Part shown: positions 8,193-14,620 of the stretch, piece after piece
Numbering within the stretch: position 1 is the first letter of the stretch
How the letters are laid out: each line of letters starts with the position of its first letter
The notes under the pieces: model-generated
Seen by the model: the letters and a program-made list of their open reading frames with translations, nothing else
Databases searched by the model: none
Told to the model about the DNA's origin: nothing
Assembly (NCBI GenBank): GCA_022793145.1
Contig: JAAWCI010000014.1
Span: 1 to 19,864, forward strand
Origin: Bacilli bacterium
Lineage (GTDB): Bacteria > Bacillota_I > Bacilli_A > RF39 > UBA660
Direction: 5' to 3'
DNA: 19,864 nucleotides
Made by a program: the position numbers and the translations under genes

Positions 8193-9070
8193 TTTATCAT
8201 AAAAACTTCTTCGCAAATACATTTCTTTCCTTTTTCTACTTCGATATTTGGAACAACATGATTTCTAGCACCAATATTTTTAAGTATAATTTCTACATTA
8301 TTTAAAGCCAATCTATAAATTTCTTCAATATCACAAATTGTGATATTTTTTCTTTTTATTGTTTCACTAATAAAAGTCGCAAGAAATATATCTCCACAAC
8401 CATTTGTTTCTAATTCTTCTAAAGGTTTCGTTTTAAAATCCAATACTTGATTTTGAAATACAATCGTTACTCCTCTATTCCCCTTTGTAATCAAAAGCAT
8501 ATAAATGTTACATTTCTTTAAAAATTCTTCCAATCCTATTTCTAGCCTTTTTAATAAAAATAATAAAGCAGTTTCTTTCATGGAAACAATATAATAACTT
8601 CGAAAAATAAATTCTTCGATTTCCTCTTTTTTTAAATATATCATTTTTTTTACATACCCTAAATCTAAGCAAATTCTATTAGAAATATTTTTCAAAAAAA
8701 CATAATCTTGAATTAAAACAATATCATCACTTTGTAAATAAGATTGTATATTTCTTTTCAGTAAATAGTTTTTGGTTTTTCTTTTACAATATGGACATAT
8801 AGAAGTTGTTTTTGTAGAATCAATATAAAACTTTTTCGTTTCATAATTCTTTTGTTCTAAAGAACTAACATCTACACCTGCTTTTTTTAATGATAAAATT
8901 CCAATATTAGAAATTGGATCAATTCCATAATATCCAATCAATTTTGTTTTGATTTTCATAACTGATAAATTGCACAAAATATTAGAAACAGTTCCTCCAC
9001 CATTCATATAAATCTTGTCATCAAAAAAATAATAGTCTAAAATGACATTCCCAATCCCAACTATTTTCAT
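8189..9070 (-). CDS. PfkB-family sugar/nucleoside kinase with cysteine pairs
   Basis: Protein of 293 residues with ribokinase-fold landmarks: an early GGG (24-26) followed by SNILCNL and LIGYYGID, and the C-terminal anion-hole motif ETNGCGDIF (221-229) in place of DTTGAGDxF, with D227 as catalytic base. Two cysteine pairs, CPYC (92-95) and CIC (284-286), could form a structural metal site; this is uncommon in the family. Starts inside the stop of the SIS gene (ATGA at 9067-9070), so the two products are made together. Substrate unknown: a sugar, sugar phosphate or nucleoside is likely, and the SIS partner points to a phosphosugar. Confidence 0.85.
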   Translation of the reverse strand: MKIVGIGNVILDYYFFDDKIYMNGGGTVSNILCNLSVMKIKTKLIGYYGIDPISNIGILSLKKAGVDVSSLEQKNYETKKFYIDSTKTTSICPYCKRKTKNYLLKRNIQSYLQSDDIVLIQDYVFLKNISNRICLDLGYVKKMIYLKKEEIEEFIFRSYYIVSMKETALLFLLKRLEIGLEEFLKKCNIYMLLITKGNRGVTIVFQNQVLDFKTKPLEELETNGCGDIFLATFISETIKRKNITICDIEEIYRLALNNVEIILKNIGARNHVVPNIEVEKGKKCICEEVFMIN

Positions 9071-9954
9071 AGAAAAGTCCCTCTAAAGTGATAAATAGTT
9101 GGAACAATTTTGTTATACTTCACTTTTACAAATTCTTGATTTAATTGTTCTAATAAATAAAGACCTTTTAATATAAGTTCATAATCTGCTTCTATATTAA
9201 GTTTAAAACTTTCTAGTAATACAAAGTTAGATGCAATTTTAGGGAGTTCTTCTATTAATAATTGATCTAATTCACTTTTGGTTGCCTTTAAATAAATAAC
9301 AAGTGATAATCCATTTATTGAATTGCTTCTACCATGACAAAGACTATATTTGGTGTGAAGAGTAACTGGAGCAATTCCTGCTTCTATTAATGAAGATTCT
9401 AAAAAGTAAGCTGCTGTCTTAGATAATTCATCATAGATAATATGAATATTTTGATAAGCTTGAATTTTATAAATTTCTTTTTCAGGAAATTTGATTTTCA
9501 TAGAATTATGATAATAACACAATAAAATACTAAGCGGCATAATCGTGTTTTCTATGGAAACAAAACTTTTCTTACTATTTATAATCTGATATTGCAGTAA
9601 TGTTTCTTTTGTTATTCGACTTTTTCTTGTTGTCAACAGATATTTATTTTGAGTTGCTGTTAATAATGCTTTTACTCCATAGTTTCTGCCACTATGACTT
9701 ACAATAAAAAGATTTTTATAATTTTCTAAGTCATGCATAAAATATTCTTCTACTGTTATATTTTTCACTACAATTTTGTTTTTATATTCTAGTATTTTTT
9801 CTAAAAAAATACTGACAACATGACTTCCTCCTACTCCACAAATTAAAGTTGGATCTTTTAATTTTTCTAATTGTGAAAAAATATTTTCTAAATCAGAGGC
9901 ATTTAATGAATTTACAACATTTTCTTCTAATTTTTCTATAATTTTTTCTAACAT
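9067..9954 (-). CDS. SIS-domain (phosphosugar-binding) protein
   Basis: Protein of 295 residues. A sugar-isomerase fold is seen from LICGVGGSHVVSIFLEKIL (37-55) and the Ser-rich phosphate-binding loop IVSHSGRNYGV (84-94, S86/S88). A second half (about 170-295) carries CHGRSNSI and may be a second SIS-like lobe, as in GlmS- and AgaS-like proteins. Such proteins isomerise, deaminate or bind phosphosugars. Coupled to the PfkB kinase downstream and preceded by GAAGGAT as RBS, which lies within a leader hairpin. Same strand as the WYL gene, 55 nt apart. Whether it is enzyme or sensor cannot be told here. Confidence 0.82.
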   Translation of the reverse strand: MLEKIIEKLEENVVNSLNASDLENIFSQLEKLKDPTLICGVGGSHVVSIFLEKILEYKNKIVVKNITVEEYFMHDLENYKNLFIVSHSGRNYGVKALLTATQNKYLLTTRKSRITKETLLQYQIINSKKSFVSIENTIMPLSILLCYYHNSMKIKFPEKEIYKIQAYQNIHIIYDELSKTAAYFLESSLIEAGIAPVTLHTKYSLCHGRSNSINGLSLVIYLKATKSELDQLLIEELPKIASNFVLLESFKLNIEADYELILKGLYLLEQLNQEFVKVKYNKIVPTIYHFRGTFL

Positions 9955-9957
9955 AAA

Positions 9958-9995
9958 ACCACATCCTTCATTTTTATTTTAAAATAAGATGTGGT
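9958..9995 (-). promoter_or_regulatory. Hairpin/palindrome in the leader of the SIS gene, covering its RBS
   Basis: Eight-bp perfect inverted repeat ACCACATC (9958-9965) / GATGTGGT (9988-9995) with a 22-nt loop. Within it is a second perfect palindrome TTATTTTAAAATAA (9974-9987). The RBS GAAGGAT (9963-9969 on the minus strand) is partly inside the stem, so folding would limit translation of the SIS-PfkB pair. It could equally be a DNA operator or a weak attenuator, as only four U residues follow. Confidence 0.45.
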
Positions 9996-10009
9996 AATAT
10001 TTCGTCATA

Positions 10010-10585
10010 TTAATATTTTTCTTTCAAAAGTAGAGCCTTTTGAATTCTCTTTAACTCAAAATGTCTTAAGTCTTTTTTCTTTTCGCAGAAAGCAGCTACT
10101 CCAAATCCATCTTTTAAATAAAAAAGTTCTAATGGTTGTATAGTTCTTAAATTAAGACCTTTCTCTAAAGAATCATATTCTATCTCTACTTTTCTTTTTT
10201 CTTTGATCGCTCTTGATAAAATATTATAAATATTCATATCTTGTTTTGTAGTTGGTTCTGATCTATTTTCTAAAATCATCTTTATTTTGTCTAATAATAT
10301 TTCTAAATATTGAGAAGTAGGATTTTCTCTTTTTAAATTTTCAACTGCTTCTAAATCATATTCATTAAAAGTAGAGGAAACCAAAATGTTATTTTTCTTT
10401 AAAACATAGCCTCCATAAGGTCCATACATTGTTTCAATTATAAAACCAGCTTTCTCTAATTCTTCTTTATAACTTCGTATCATTCTTGGTGTCACTTCTA
10501 TTTTTTCACTAAGCTCATTGATAGAATATTTACGTCCATTTTGAAGATAAGATAATAACAATAATGTATTTGATAATTTACTCAT
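10010..10585 (-). CDS. WYL-domain transcriptional regulator
   Basis: Protein of 191 residues: N-terminal HTH of the HTH_11/DeoR-like kind (about 1-58, with YSINELSEKIEVTPRMIRSYKEELE given here in part as TPRMIRSYKEELE), a helical linker, then a WYL domain from about 130. That domain contains the core strand pattern VEIEYDS, the LFYLKDGFGVAAF strand in the WYL position, and a basic end HFELKRI. WYL regulators sense nucleic acid or nucleotide ligands and often repress phage-defence operons (BrxR, CapW). It lies 23 nt after the 89-aa gene with only a weak AAGAG RBS, so it is probably co-transcribed with the two upstream genes and represses their promoter through the 20-bp inverted repeat at 11404-11423. 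Binding is inferred, not shown. Confidence 0.86.
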   Translation of the reverse strand: MSKLSNTLLLLSYLQNGRKYSINELSEKIEVTPRMIRSYKEELEKAGFIIETMYGPYGGYVLKKNNILVSSTFNEYDLEAVENLKRENPTSQYLEILLDKIKMILENRSEPTTKQDMNIYNILSRAIKEKRKVEIEYDSLEKGLNLRTIQPLELFYLKDGFGVAAFCEKKKDLRHFELKRIQKALLLKEKY

Positions 10586-10608
10586 AATTCTATAGCTCTT
10601 TTATTATT

Positions 10609-10878
10609 TTAAAGATTATTTTCTATCATTTTTACTAAAAAAGCTAACCCTAATTCTTTTATAATATGAATGGCTTCTTTACTTAATGCTTTTAATCCTT
10701 TGAAAAATTTATCAGAATTTTTTTGCTTACAAGCTTCTATAAGCTGATCAATGTCGCAATTAGTAGCATCTTTTAAAATATAAAGTTCCTCTAACAAAGC
10801 TTGATAATTGATACGATTAATAGTATTATTATTGTTATTTCCAATTGAAATTATGCCATTATTTACAAAGTTTTCCAT
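10609..10878 (-). CDS. 89-aa helical protein with N-terminal amyloid-like Asn/Gly motif
   Basis: No family recognised. Residues 1-23 are a low-complexity, beta-prone head with N7-G-I-I-S-I-G-N-N-N-N-N-T-I20; ISIG-NNN resembles the I/V-Q-I/V-G-x-x-N core of RHIM and related bacterial amyloid-signalling motifs. Residues 28-89 look all-helical, including an amphipathic C-terminal segment (KEAIHIIKELGLAFLVKMIE) that could touch a membrane. The same motif ends the protein encoded just upstream, and its start is joined to that gene's stop as TAATG, with GAGGTGA at 10886-10892. Together this suggests the two proteins act as a pair through the shared motif. Possible role: effector or adaptor of a defence or cell-death module. 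Gene call firm, function inferred. Confidence 0.8.
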   Translation of the reverse strand: MENFVNNGIISIGNNNNNTINRINYQALLEELYILKDATNCDIDQLIEACKQKNSDKFFKGLKALSKEAIHIIKELGLAFLVKMIENNL

Positions 10879-11369
10879 TATAATTTCACCTCATTTTTAT
10901 TGTTATTTCCATAACTTATATTTCCATGATTAACTAAACAGTTATCCAAATTTATTACAATTCGTTCATTAATCGTATTCTCTATCGCTTCTTGTAACCT
11001 ATCTCGTACACGACAAATAAAATCTTTCTTTGTCGAAGCAATAATGGTTCGATTTCCTGCTGTTGTAATTACTAAGCCATAAAATAATTTACAATGCTGA
11101 TATAAATTAAAAACAACAAGTAAAAAAATAGAATAACAGTATAAATCTCCTATCAAGCTTATCCAAGAATTACCATGATATATAATACTAAGAACAATGA
11201 GTATAAATAATCCCTTCATCCATAACTTCATTCCTTTAAATAATGGATAACGATCTAATTTCGTAATTTCTAAACTATCTATTTTAGTAATATAGATATC
11301 TCTATTTTCAATTTTCAATATTTGTTTATCGATTGTTAAAATTCCTTTATAAATGATATGTTCAGACAT
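10878..11369 (-). CDS. DUF6232-like two-TM membrane protein with C-terminal amyloid-like motif
   Basis: Protein of 163 residues. N-terminal beta-rich section (IYKGILTIDKQILKI, 6-20), two TM segments (about 51-64 and 74-90), then a PH-like strand/helix (GLVITTAGNRTIIAS, CRVRDRLQEAIENTI), the layout of DUF6232 proteins. The tail N147-H-G-N-I-S-Y-G-N-N-N-K-N-E-V161 nearly copies the N-terminal motif of the next gene's product. I prefer ATG 11369 over GTG 11381: the promoter's predicted start near 11387 leaves only about 5 nt before the GTG and no RBS, but about 18 nt before the ATG. First gene of the WYL-linked operon. Likely a membrane-anchored sensor or anchor that recruits its partner through the motif. 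DUF6232 assignment is by resemblance. Confidence 0.78.
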   Translation of the reverse strand: MSEHIIYKGILTIDKQILKIENRDIYITKIDSLEITKLDRYPLFKGMKLWMKGLFILIVLSIIYHGNSWISLIGDLYCYSIFLLVVFNLYQHCKLFYGLVITTAGNRTIIASTKKDFICRVRDRLQEAIENTINERIVINLDNCLVNHGNISYGNNNKNEVKL

Positions 11370-11393
11370 AATTTCATCCACTCACTTTTCCAT

Positions 11394-11422
11394 ATTATAC
11401 CATGTTGTAAATAAGTTCACAA
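11394..11422 (-). promoter_or_regulatory. Promoter of the DUF6232-like / 89-aa / WYL operon
   Basis: Minus strand TTGTGA (11417-11422), 17-nt spacer, TATAAT (11394-11399), with predicted start near 11387. The -35 box is inside the inverted repeat at 11404-11423, so a bound repressor would exclude polymerase. Confidence 0.72.
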
Positions 11423-11423
11423 C
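11404..11423. promoter_or_regulatory. 20-bp inverted repeat, probable WYL operator
   Basis: GTTGTAAA-TAAG-TTCACAAC: 8-bp half-sites with one mismatch around a 4-bp centre. It covers the -35 box and spacer of the operon that ends in the WYL regulator. Autoregulation through such a site is usual for WYL defence regulators. No exact second copy was noticed in the window. Confidence 0.6.
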
Positions 11424-11746
11424 CTAAGAATAAAAGTCAATAAAATAAAAATATACTTAAGTCTCTCATTCTAATATATACATTATATAAAACAAAACAT
11501 AAAAATATCATAAAATAGTTTGAATAAAAATAACAATAACGTTTTAAATTAGATTTTATATTAACTTGATACAAATAAAACTAATCACATACAAGTTTCA
11601 ATTACTTTTATTTATAGAGAATATTCCTTTCTTATACTCTATTTAAAAATTTATTTTACATCATTAAATCAGTTCTTTTATAGAAAACTTCATTAAATTA
11701 TAGTATAATTAAAATAATAAATTTTTTAATGAATTATAAGAATTTA
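11424..11746. other. AT-rich intergenic region without recognisable gene
   Basis: About 320 nt of extremely AT-rich DNA between two divergent operons. Stops are frequent in all frames and I see no tRNA, repeat array or strong hairpin. The only weak structure is ATAGAG...CTCTAT (about 11616-11644). An isolated TATAAT at 11704-11709 lacks a matching -35. Possible use: H-NS-like silencing target or spacer left by gene loss. Confidence 0.5.
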
Positions 11747-11775
11747 TTGTAAAAATAAATGAAGAAAATTATAAT
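11747..11775 (+). promoter_or_regulatory. Promoter of the ASCH-SDR operon
   Basis: TTGTAA (11747-11752), 17-nt spacer, TATAAT (11770-11775), giving a leader of about 45 nt before the ASCH gene start. It shares TTGTAAA with a half-site of the divergent operon's operator; that may be chance in such AT-rich DNA. Confidence 0.6.
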
Positions 11776-11827
11776 ATTTTAGCTTTTTAAGTATAGAAAA
11801 ATTATAAAAAAACTATGAGGTATTAAT

Positions 11828-12280
11828 ATGTATGGTGAAATTATAAAGAATTTAGAAATGCAATTATCAAATGATGATATAAAAAAAATAAAAAATAGAA
11901 ATATTCATTTGGGGATCTTTAGCGAACCTTATTTAACTTATATGTTAGAAGGCAAAAAAACTATAGAATCAAGATTTAGTAAAAATAAAATTACACCTTA
12001 TAATCAAATCACTAAAAATGATATTGTAATTATTAAAAAGTCTAGTGGTAATATATTAGGACTTTTTACAATCAAAGATGTATTATTCTTTGATTTAAAT
12101 ATCACTTCAATAGATAAAATAAAATTAAAATATAGTAAACAATTATGTGTAAATGAAACATTTTGGATGAGTAAAAAAAATAGTAATTATGCAACACTAA
12201 TTATTATAGATACTTTAATTAAGTTAAAACCTTTTCATATAAATAAAAAGGGAATGCAGAGCTGGATAAAATTATCATAA
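11828..12280 (+). CDS. ASCH-domain protein
   Basis: Protein of 150 residues. The ASCH signature is plain: LGIFSEPYLTYMLEGKKTIESRF (28-50; G42-K43-K44, E47, R49), followed by KNDIVIIKKSSGNILGLFTI, the strand pattern of this PUA-related beta-barrel. ASCH proteins bind RNA or nucleosides, and several are N4-acetylcytidine amidohydrolases (YqfB) or nucleases. RBS GAGG is 8 nt before ATG 11828. First gene of an operon with an unknown gene, a hydrolase, a deaminase remnant and an SDR, which together look like modified-nucleoside metabolism. Which activity this one has is not decidable here. Confidence 0.82.
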   Translation: MYGEIIKNLEMQLSNDDIKKIKNRNIHLGIFSEPYLTYMLEGKKTIESRFSKNKITPYNQITKNDIVIIKKSSGNILGLFTIKDVLFFDLNITSIDKIKLKYSKQLCVNETFWMSKKNSNYATLIIIDTLIKLKPFHINKKGMQSWIKLS

Positions 12281-12301
12281 AAAATTTAAGGAGGGTTAAA
12301 C

Positions 12302-12928
12302 ATGATTATTACTGATAAAATTTTAGATGAAAAAGTTCCAAAAGAAATAATGCCAACCAGACTTGATAGTGCTATAAATTTATATACTAATGTTAGTTAC
12401 AAAGGAAAAATAGGAATTCTAGTATATAATACCAATCCTGATACCTGGAATTGTCTCTATCCATTTTATGAACTAAACCATAAATTTACAATAGATGAAT
12501 ATAATTTTGAAAAAGAAGATATGACATATCGAGAATTAATCAAAGAATATCAAAATGTGTATCATAAAATACATGAAAACAAAAATGGAAATACAAAGGA
12601 TAAAAGATTAAATATATTAATTAGAGAATATAAAAAAACCTTTCAATTAAAAGATGTTCATATAAGCGACGAATTACTTCCAATTTTTGAATTAAAGTTT
12701 TCCAAATCAAAAAATGTATGGACCTTATACTTCTTTGAAAACTATGTTGCTAATGACATAGATAATTTTGACAATTTATTAAATCAAAAATTATATGACC
12801 AAAAAATATTACCATTAAATCCTACCATACAACAATTAGATGGTATAAATTTAGCTAGTAATATTCCATATTTACTATCTATCAATTCTAATATAGAAAA
12901 ACTAAATAATAATTTAATGAAAGGATGA
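12302..12928 (+). CDS. Hypothetical protein of 208 residues in the ASCH operon
   Basis: I do not recognise the family. It starts at ATG 12302 after AAGGAGGG and lies 21 nt after the ASCH gene and 6 nt before the hydrolase gene, so it is a true operon member. An N-terminal beta-rich half contains GKIGILVYNTNPDTWNCLYP (quoted to 20 residues), rich in aromatic residues. The middle is charged and helical (EYQNVYHKIHENK), followed by a strand VWTLYFFENYVAN and a helical tail. There is no signal peptide or TM segment, so it should be cytosolic. The aromatic strand pattern loosely recalls Nudix-like or nucleotide-binding folds, but there is no Nudix box, so I do not assign one. Confidence 0.75.
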   Translation: MIITDKILDEKVPKEIMPTRLDSAINLYTNVSYKGKIGILVYNTNPDTWNCLYPFYELNHKFTIDEYNFEKEDMTYRELIKEYQNVYHKIHENKNGNTKDKRLNILIREYKKTFQLKDVHISDELLPIFELKFSKSKNVWTLYFFENYVANDIDNFDNLLNQKLYDQKILPLNPTIQQLDGINLASNIPYLLSINSNIEKLNNNLMKG

Positions 12929-12934
12929 TTTAAA

Positions 12935-13489
12935 ATGAAAAATAATTATTTGTTAGTACATGGAAGTTTTGGAAGCCCATTTTCAAACTGGATTCCATTT
13001 TTAAGACAAGAAATCGAAAAACAAAATTTAGATGTTTATACTCCTGATTTTCCAACTGGAGTTGGATATCAAAATTATGAAAATTGGTCTAAACTTTTAA
13101 AGGCTTATGTAGATGCAAATATCTTGAATAATAACACAATAATTTTTGCCCATTCCATAGCGCCTATTTTCATTTGTAAATTTTTAGTGGAAAATAAAAT
13201 TAAAGTAAGAAGATTAATTTTTATTTGTGGTTTTAATAATTACTTTGGCATTGATGAGGATTACGATACCGTGAATGAAAGTATGTATTTCGATAATTTA
13301 GCAGCTATTAAAAACTATTGTGATGATATTGTTTGTTTTTATTCTGATAATGATCCTTATGTTAAATATGAAGCTGAAAAAGAATTTGCTGATGCCATAA
13401 CTGAAAAACAAATTTTGATTTCTGGTGGAGGTCATCTAAATTCTGAAAGCGGTTATACAGAATTTGAAGAATTATTAAAATTTATATAA
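12935..13489 (+). CDS. RBBP9/YdeN-type serine alpha/beta hydrolase
   Basis: Protein of 184 residues, the usual length of RBBP9/YdeN hydrolases. NNYLLVHGSFGSPFSNW (3-19) forms the first strand and oxyanion region. AHSIAP (72-77) is the nucleophile elbow with S74, SDNDPYV (137-143) gives D140, and GGGHLNSESGY (164-174) gives H167, so the triad is complete. The elbow reads A-H-S-I-A instead of G-H-S-x-G, a common relaxation in this group. Natural substrates of the family are poorly known (small esters or amides). Its stop TAA is followed in the same frame by the remains of a deaminase gene, showing that a deletion once brought the two together. Confidence 0.85.
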   Translation: MKNNYLLVHGSFGSPFSNWIPFLRQEIEKQNLDVYTPDFPTGVGYQNYENWSKLLKAYVDANILNNNTIIFAHSIAPIFICKFLVENKIKVRRLIFICGFNNYFGIDEDYDTVNESMYFDNLAAIKNYCDDIVCFYSDNDPYVKYEAEKEFADAITEKQILISGGGHLNSESGYTEFEELLKFI

Positions 13490-13741
13490 GGAGAAGAAGC
13501 AACAACATATGTATCATATGAACCTTGTATGATGTGTATGGGAGCAATACTATATGAGGAATTTGATAAATTAGTATATGCTACATTAAAAGATAGCAAT
13601 GACTATTATTGCCCTGAAATGATTACTGACATAGATGAATTAGCTAAATATTCTAAAAATAAAATAGAGATAATAAAAGAATTCCATAGAGATAAAGTCA
13701 TCAGCATATTAAAAGAAAGAGGTGTAAATCATGAACAATAA
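13490..13741 (+). pseudogene. N-terminally truncated nucleoside/cytidine deaminase remnant
   Basis: Right after the hydrolase stop, and in the same frame, the sequence reads EEATTYVSYEPCMMCMGAIL, the strand-turn-helix of the CDA/TadA superfamily with the zinc-binding P-C-x-x-C pair, then a normal C-terminal domain to TAA 13739-13741. The first half, including the H-A/V-E helix with the third zinc ligand and proton-shuttle Glu, is missing (about 80-90 residues). No usable start precedes the PCMMC motif: the only in-frame ATG is at 13529, inside it. It cannot be an active deaminase. The tail still carries the RBS (AGAGGTG) of the SDR gene, with which it overlaps by 11 nt, which may explain its retention. 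Confidence 0.82.
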
Positions 13742-14456
13742 AATTGCCTTAGTAACAGGAGGAACTTCTGGAATAGGAAAAGAAATTGTTACCCAATTAC
13801 TTTCTAAAGGTTGTAAAGTAATTGCTTGTTATAGTAATAATGAAGAAAATGCAAGAAAATTAGAAAAAGAAGCTGATAATAAAAATCTGTTAATACTGAA
13901 ATGTGATATTAGTGACGAAAAACAAGTTATTGATATGTTTAAAGAAATTAAAGAAAGATTTGGAAGTCTTGACTATTTAGTTAATAATGCTGGTACATTT
14001 ATAGATAGCTTAATTAAAGATTTTAACCTTGAAGATTTTAAAAAAGTCTTAAATATAAATTTATTAGGTAAAGTTATTTGCACTAAACTCGCCTATCCTA
14101 TTATGAATGAAGGAGGAGGCATCGTAAATATTTCTTCTCACTTAGGAATTGTCCCTTGTACAGAATCTCCAGCATATTGTGCAGCTGCTGCTGGTATAAT
14201 TAATTTTACTAAAGCTACTGCATTAGAGTTTGCCGACAAAAAAATAAGAGCCAATAGTATATGCCCTGCTTTTACTCCTACTCCACTATCATTAAAAGGA
14301 TGGAAGCAAGAAGAGATTGACCAAAAATTAAAAGAAACACCTTTAGGAAGATTCGCTACTCCAGAAGATACAGCTAAACTTTGTTTATTCTTATTGTCAG
14401 ACGATTCAAATTTTATAACTGGGGAAAATATTTGGATCAATGGTGGAAGATTTTAA
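13731..14456 (+). CDS. Short-chain dehydrogenase/reductase (FabG-like) lacking catalytic lysine
   Basis: Protein of 241 residues with a complete classical SDR fold: cofactor loop TGGTSGIG (9-16), D59 before the adenine pocket, NNAG (85-88), N110, NISS (133-136, S136) and Y149. The catalytic motif Y-x-x-x-K, however, reads YCAAAAG, so residue 153 is Ala rather than Lys (codons gca-gct-gct-gct). The C-terminal FITGENIWINGG is normal. Loss of the lysine should nearly abolish NAD(P)H-dependent reduction unless another residue substitutes; the protein may be a pseudoenzyme that still binds cofactor. RBS lies in the deaminase remnant. Last gene of the operon, followed by a terminator. Substrate unknown. 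Confidence 0.9.
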   Translation: MNNKIALVTGGTSGIGKEIVTQLLSKGCKVIACYSNNEENARKLEKEADNKNLLILKCDISDEKQVIDMFKEIKERFGSLDYLVNNAGTFIDSLIKDFNLEDFKKVLNINLLGKVICTKLAYPIMNEGGGIVNISSHLGIVPCTESPAYCAAAAGIINFTKATALEFADKKIRANSICPAFTPTPLSLKGWKQEEIDQKLKETPLGRFATPEDTAKLCLFLLSDDSNFITGENIWINGGRF

Positions 14457-14525
14457 TTATAGATTTAAATTTGGGACACAATCTGATGAACTACATTATT
14501 TATAAATTTCTAATATAATTTATAG

Positions 14526-14550
14526 AAAAGAAACAAATCGTTTCTTTTTT
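14526..14550 (+). terminator. Terminator of the ASCH-SDR operon
   Basis: AAAAGAAAC (14526-14534), AAATC loop, GTTTCTTTT (14540-14548), then further T: a 9-bp stem with a U-run, 70 nt after the SDR stop. Confidence 0.8.
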
Positions 14551-14620
14551 GCTTATAAAATAAAATTTCATAAGGATTTTCGTTTATAAAAATTGAATAA
14601 TATATTAGGAGGAAAAATTT

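Noticed and set aside
10820..10840. Asn-repeat head of the 89-aa protein as mere AAT-codon slippage
   Set aside because: Slippage may have lengthened the Asn run, but the preceding N-G-x-I-S-x-G and its match at the end of the neighbouring protein are not homopolymeric, so I kept the motif as a finding.
11424..11746. CRISPR array, small RNA or replication origin in the AT-rich gap
   Set aside because: No regularly spaced repeats, no DnaA-box cluster and no promoter-plus-terminator pair could be found by eye.
12302..12928. Nudix hydrolase
   Set aside because: Position next to an ASCH gene and an aromatic strand suggested it, but no GxxxxxExxxxxxREUxEExGU box is present.
14138..14440. 100-residue minus-strand open frame inside the SDR gene
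   Set aside because: Antisense shadow of a well supported SDR; no RBS and no protein-like pattern. The same applies to plus-strand frames at 431-652, 919-1119, 2960-3169, 3264-3560, 5296-5502, 18349-18564 and 18926-19300.
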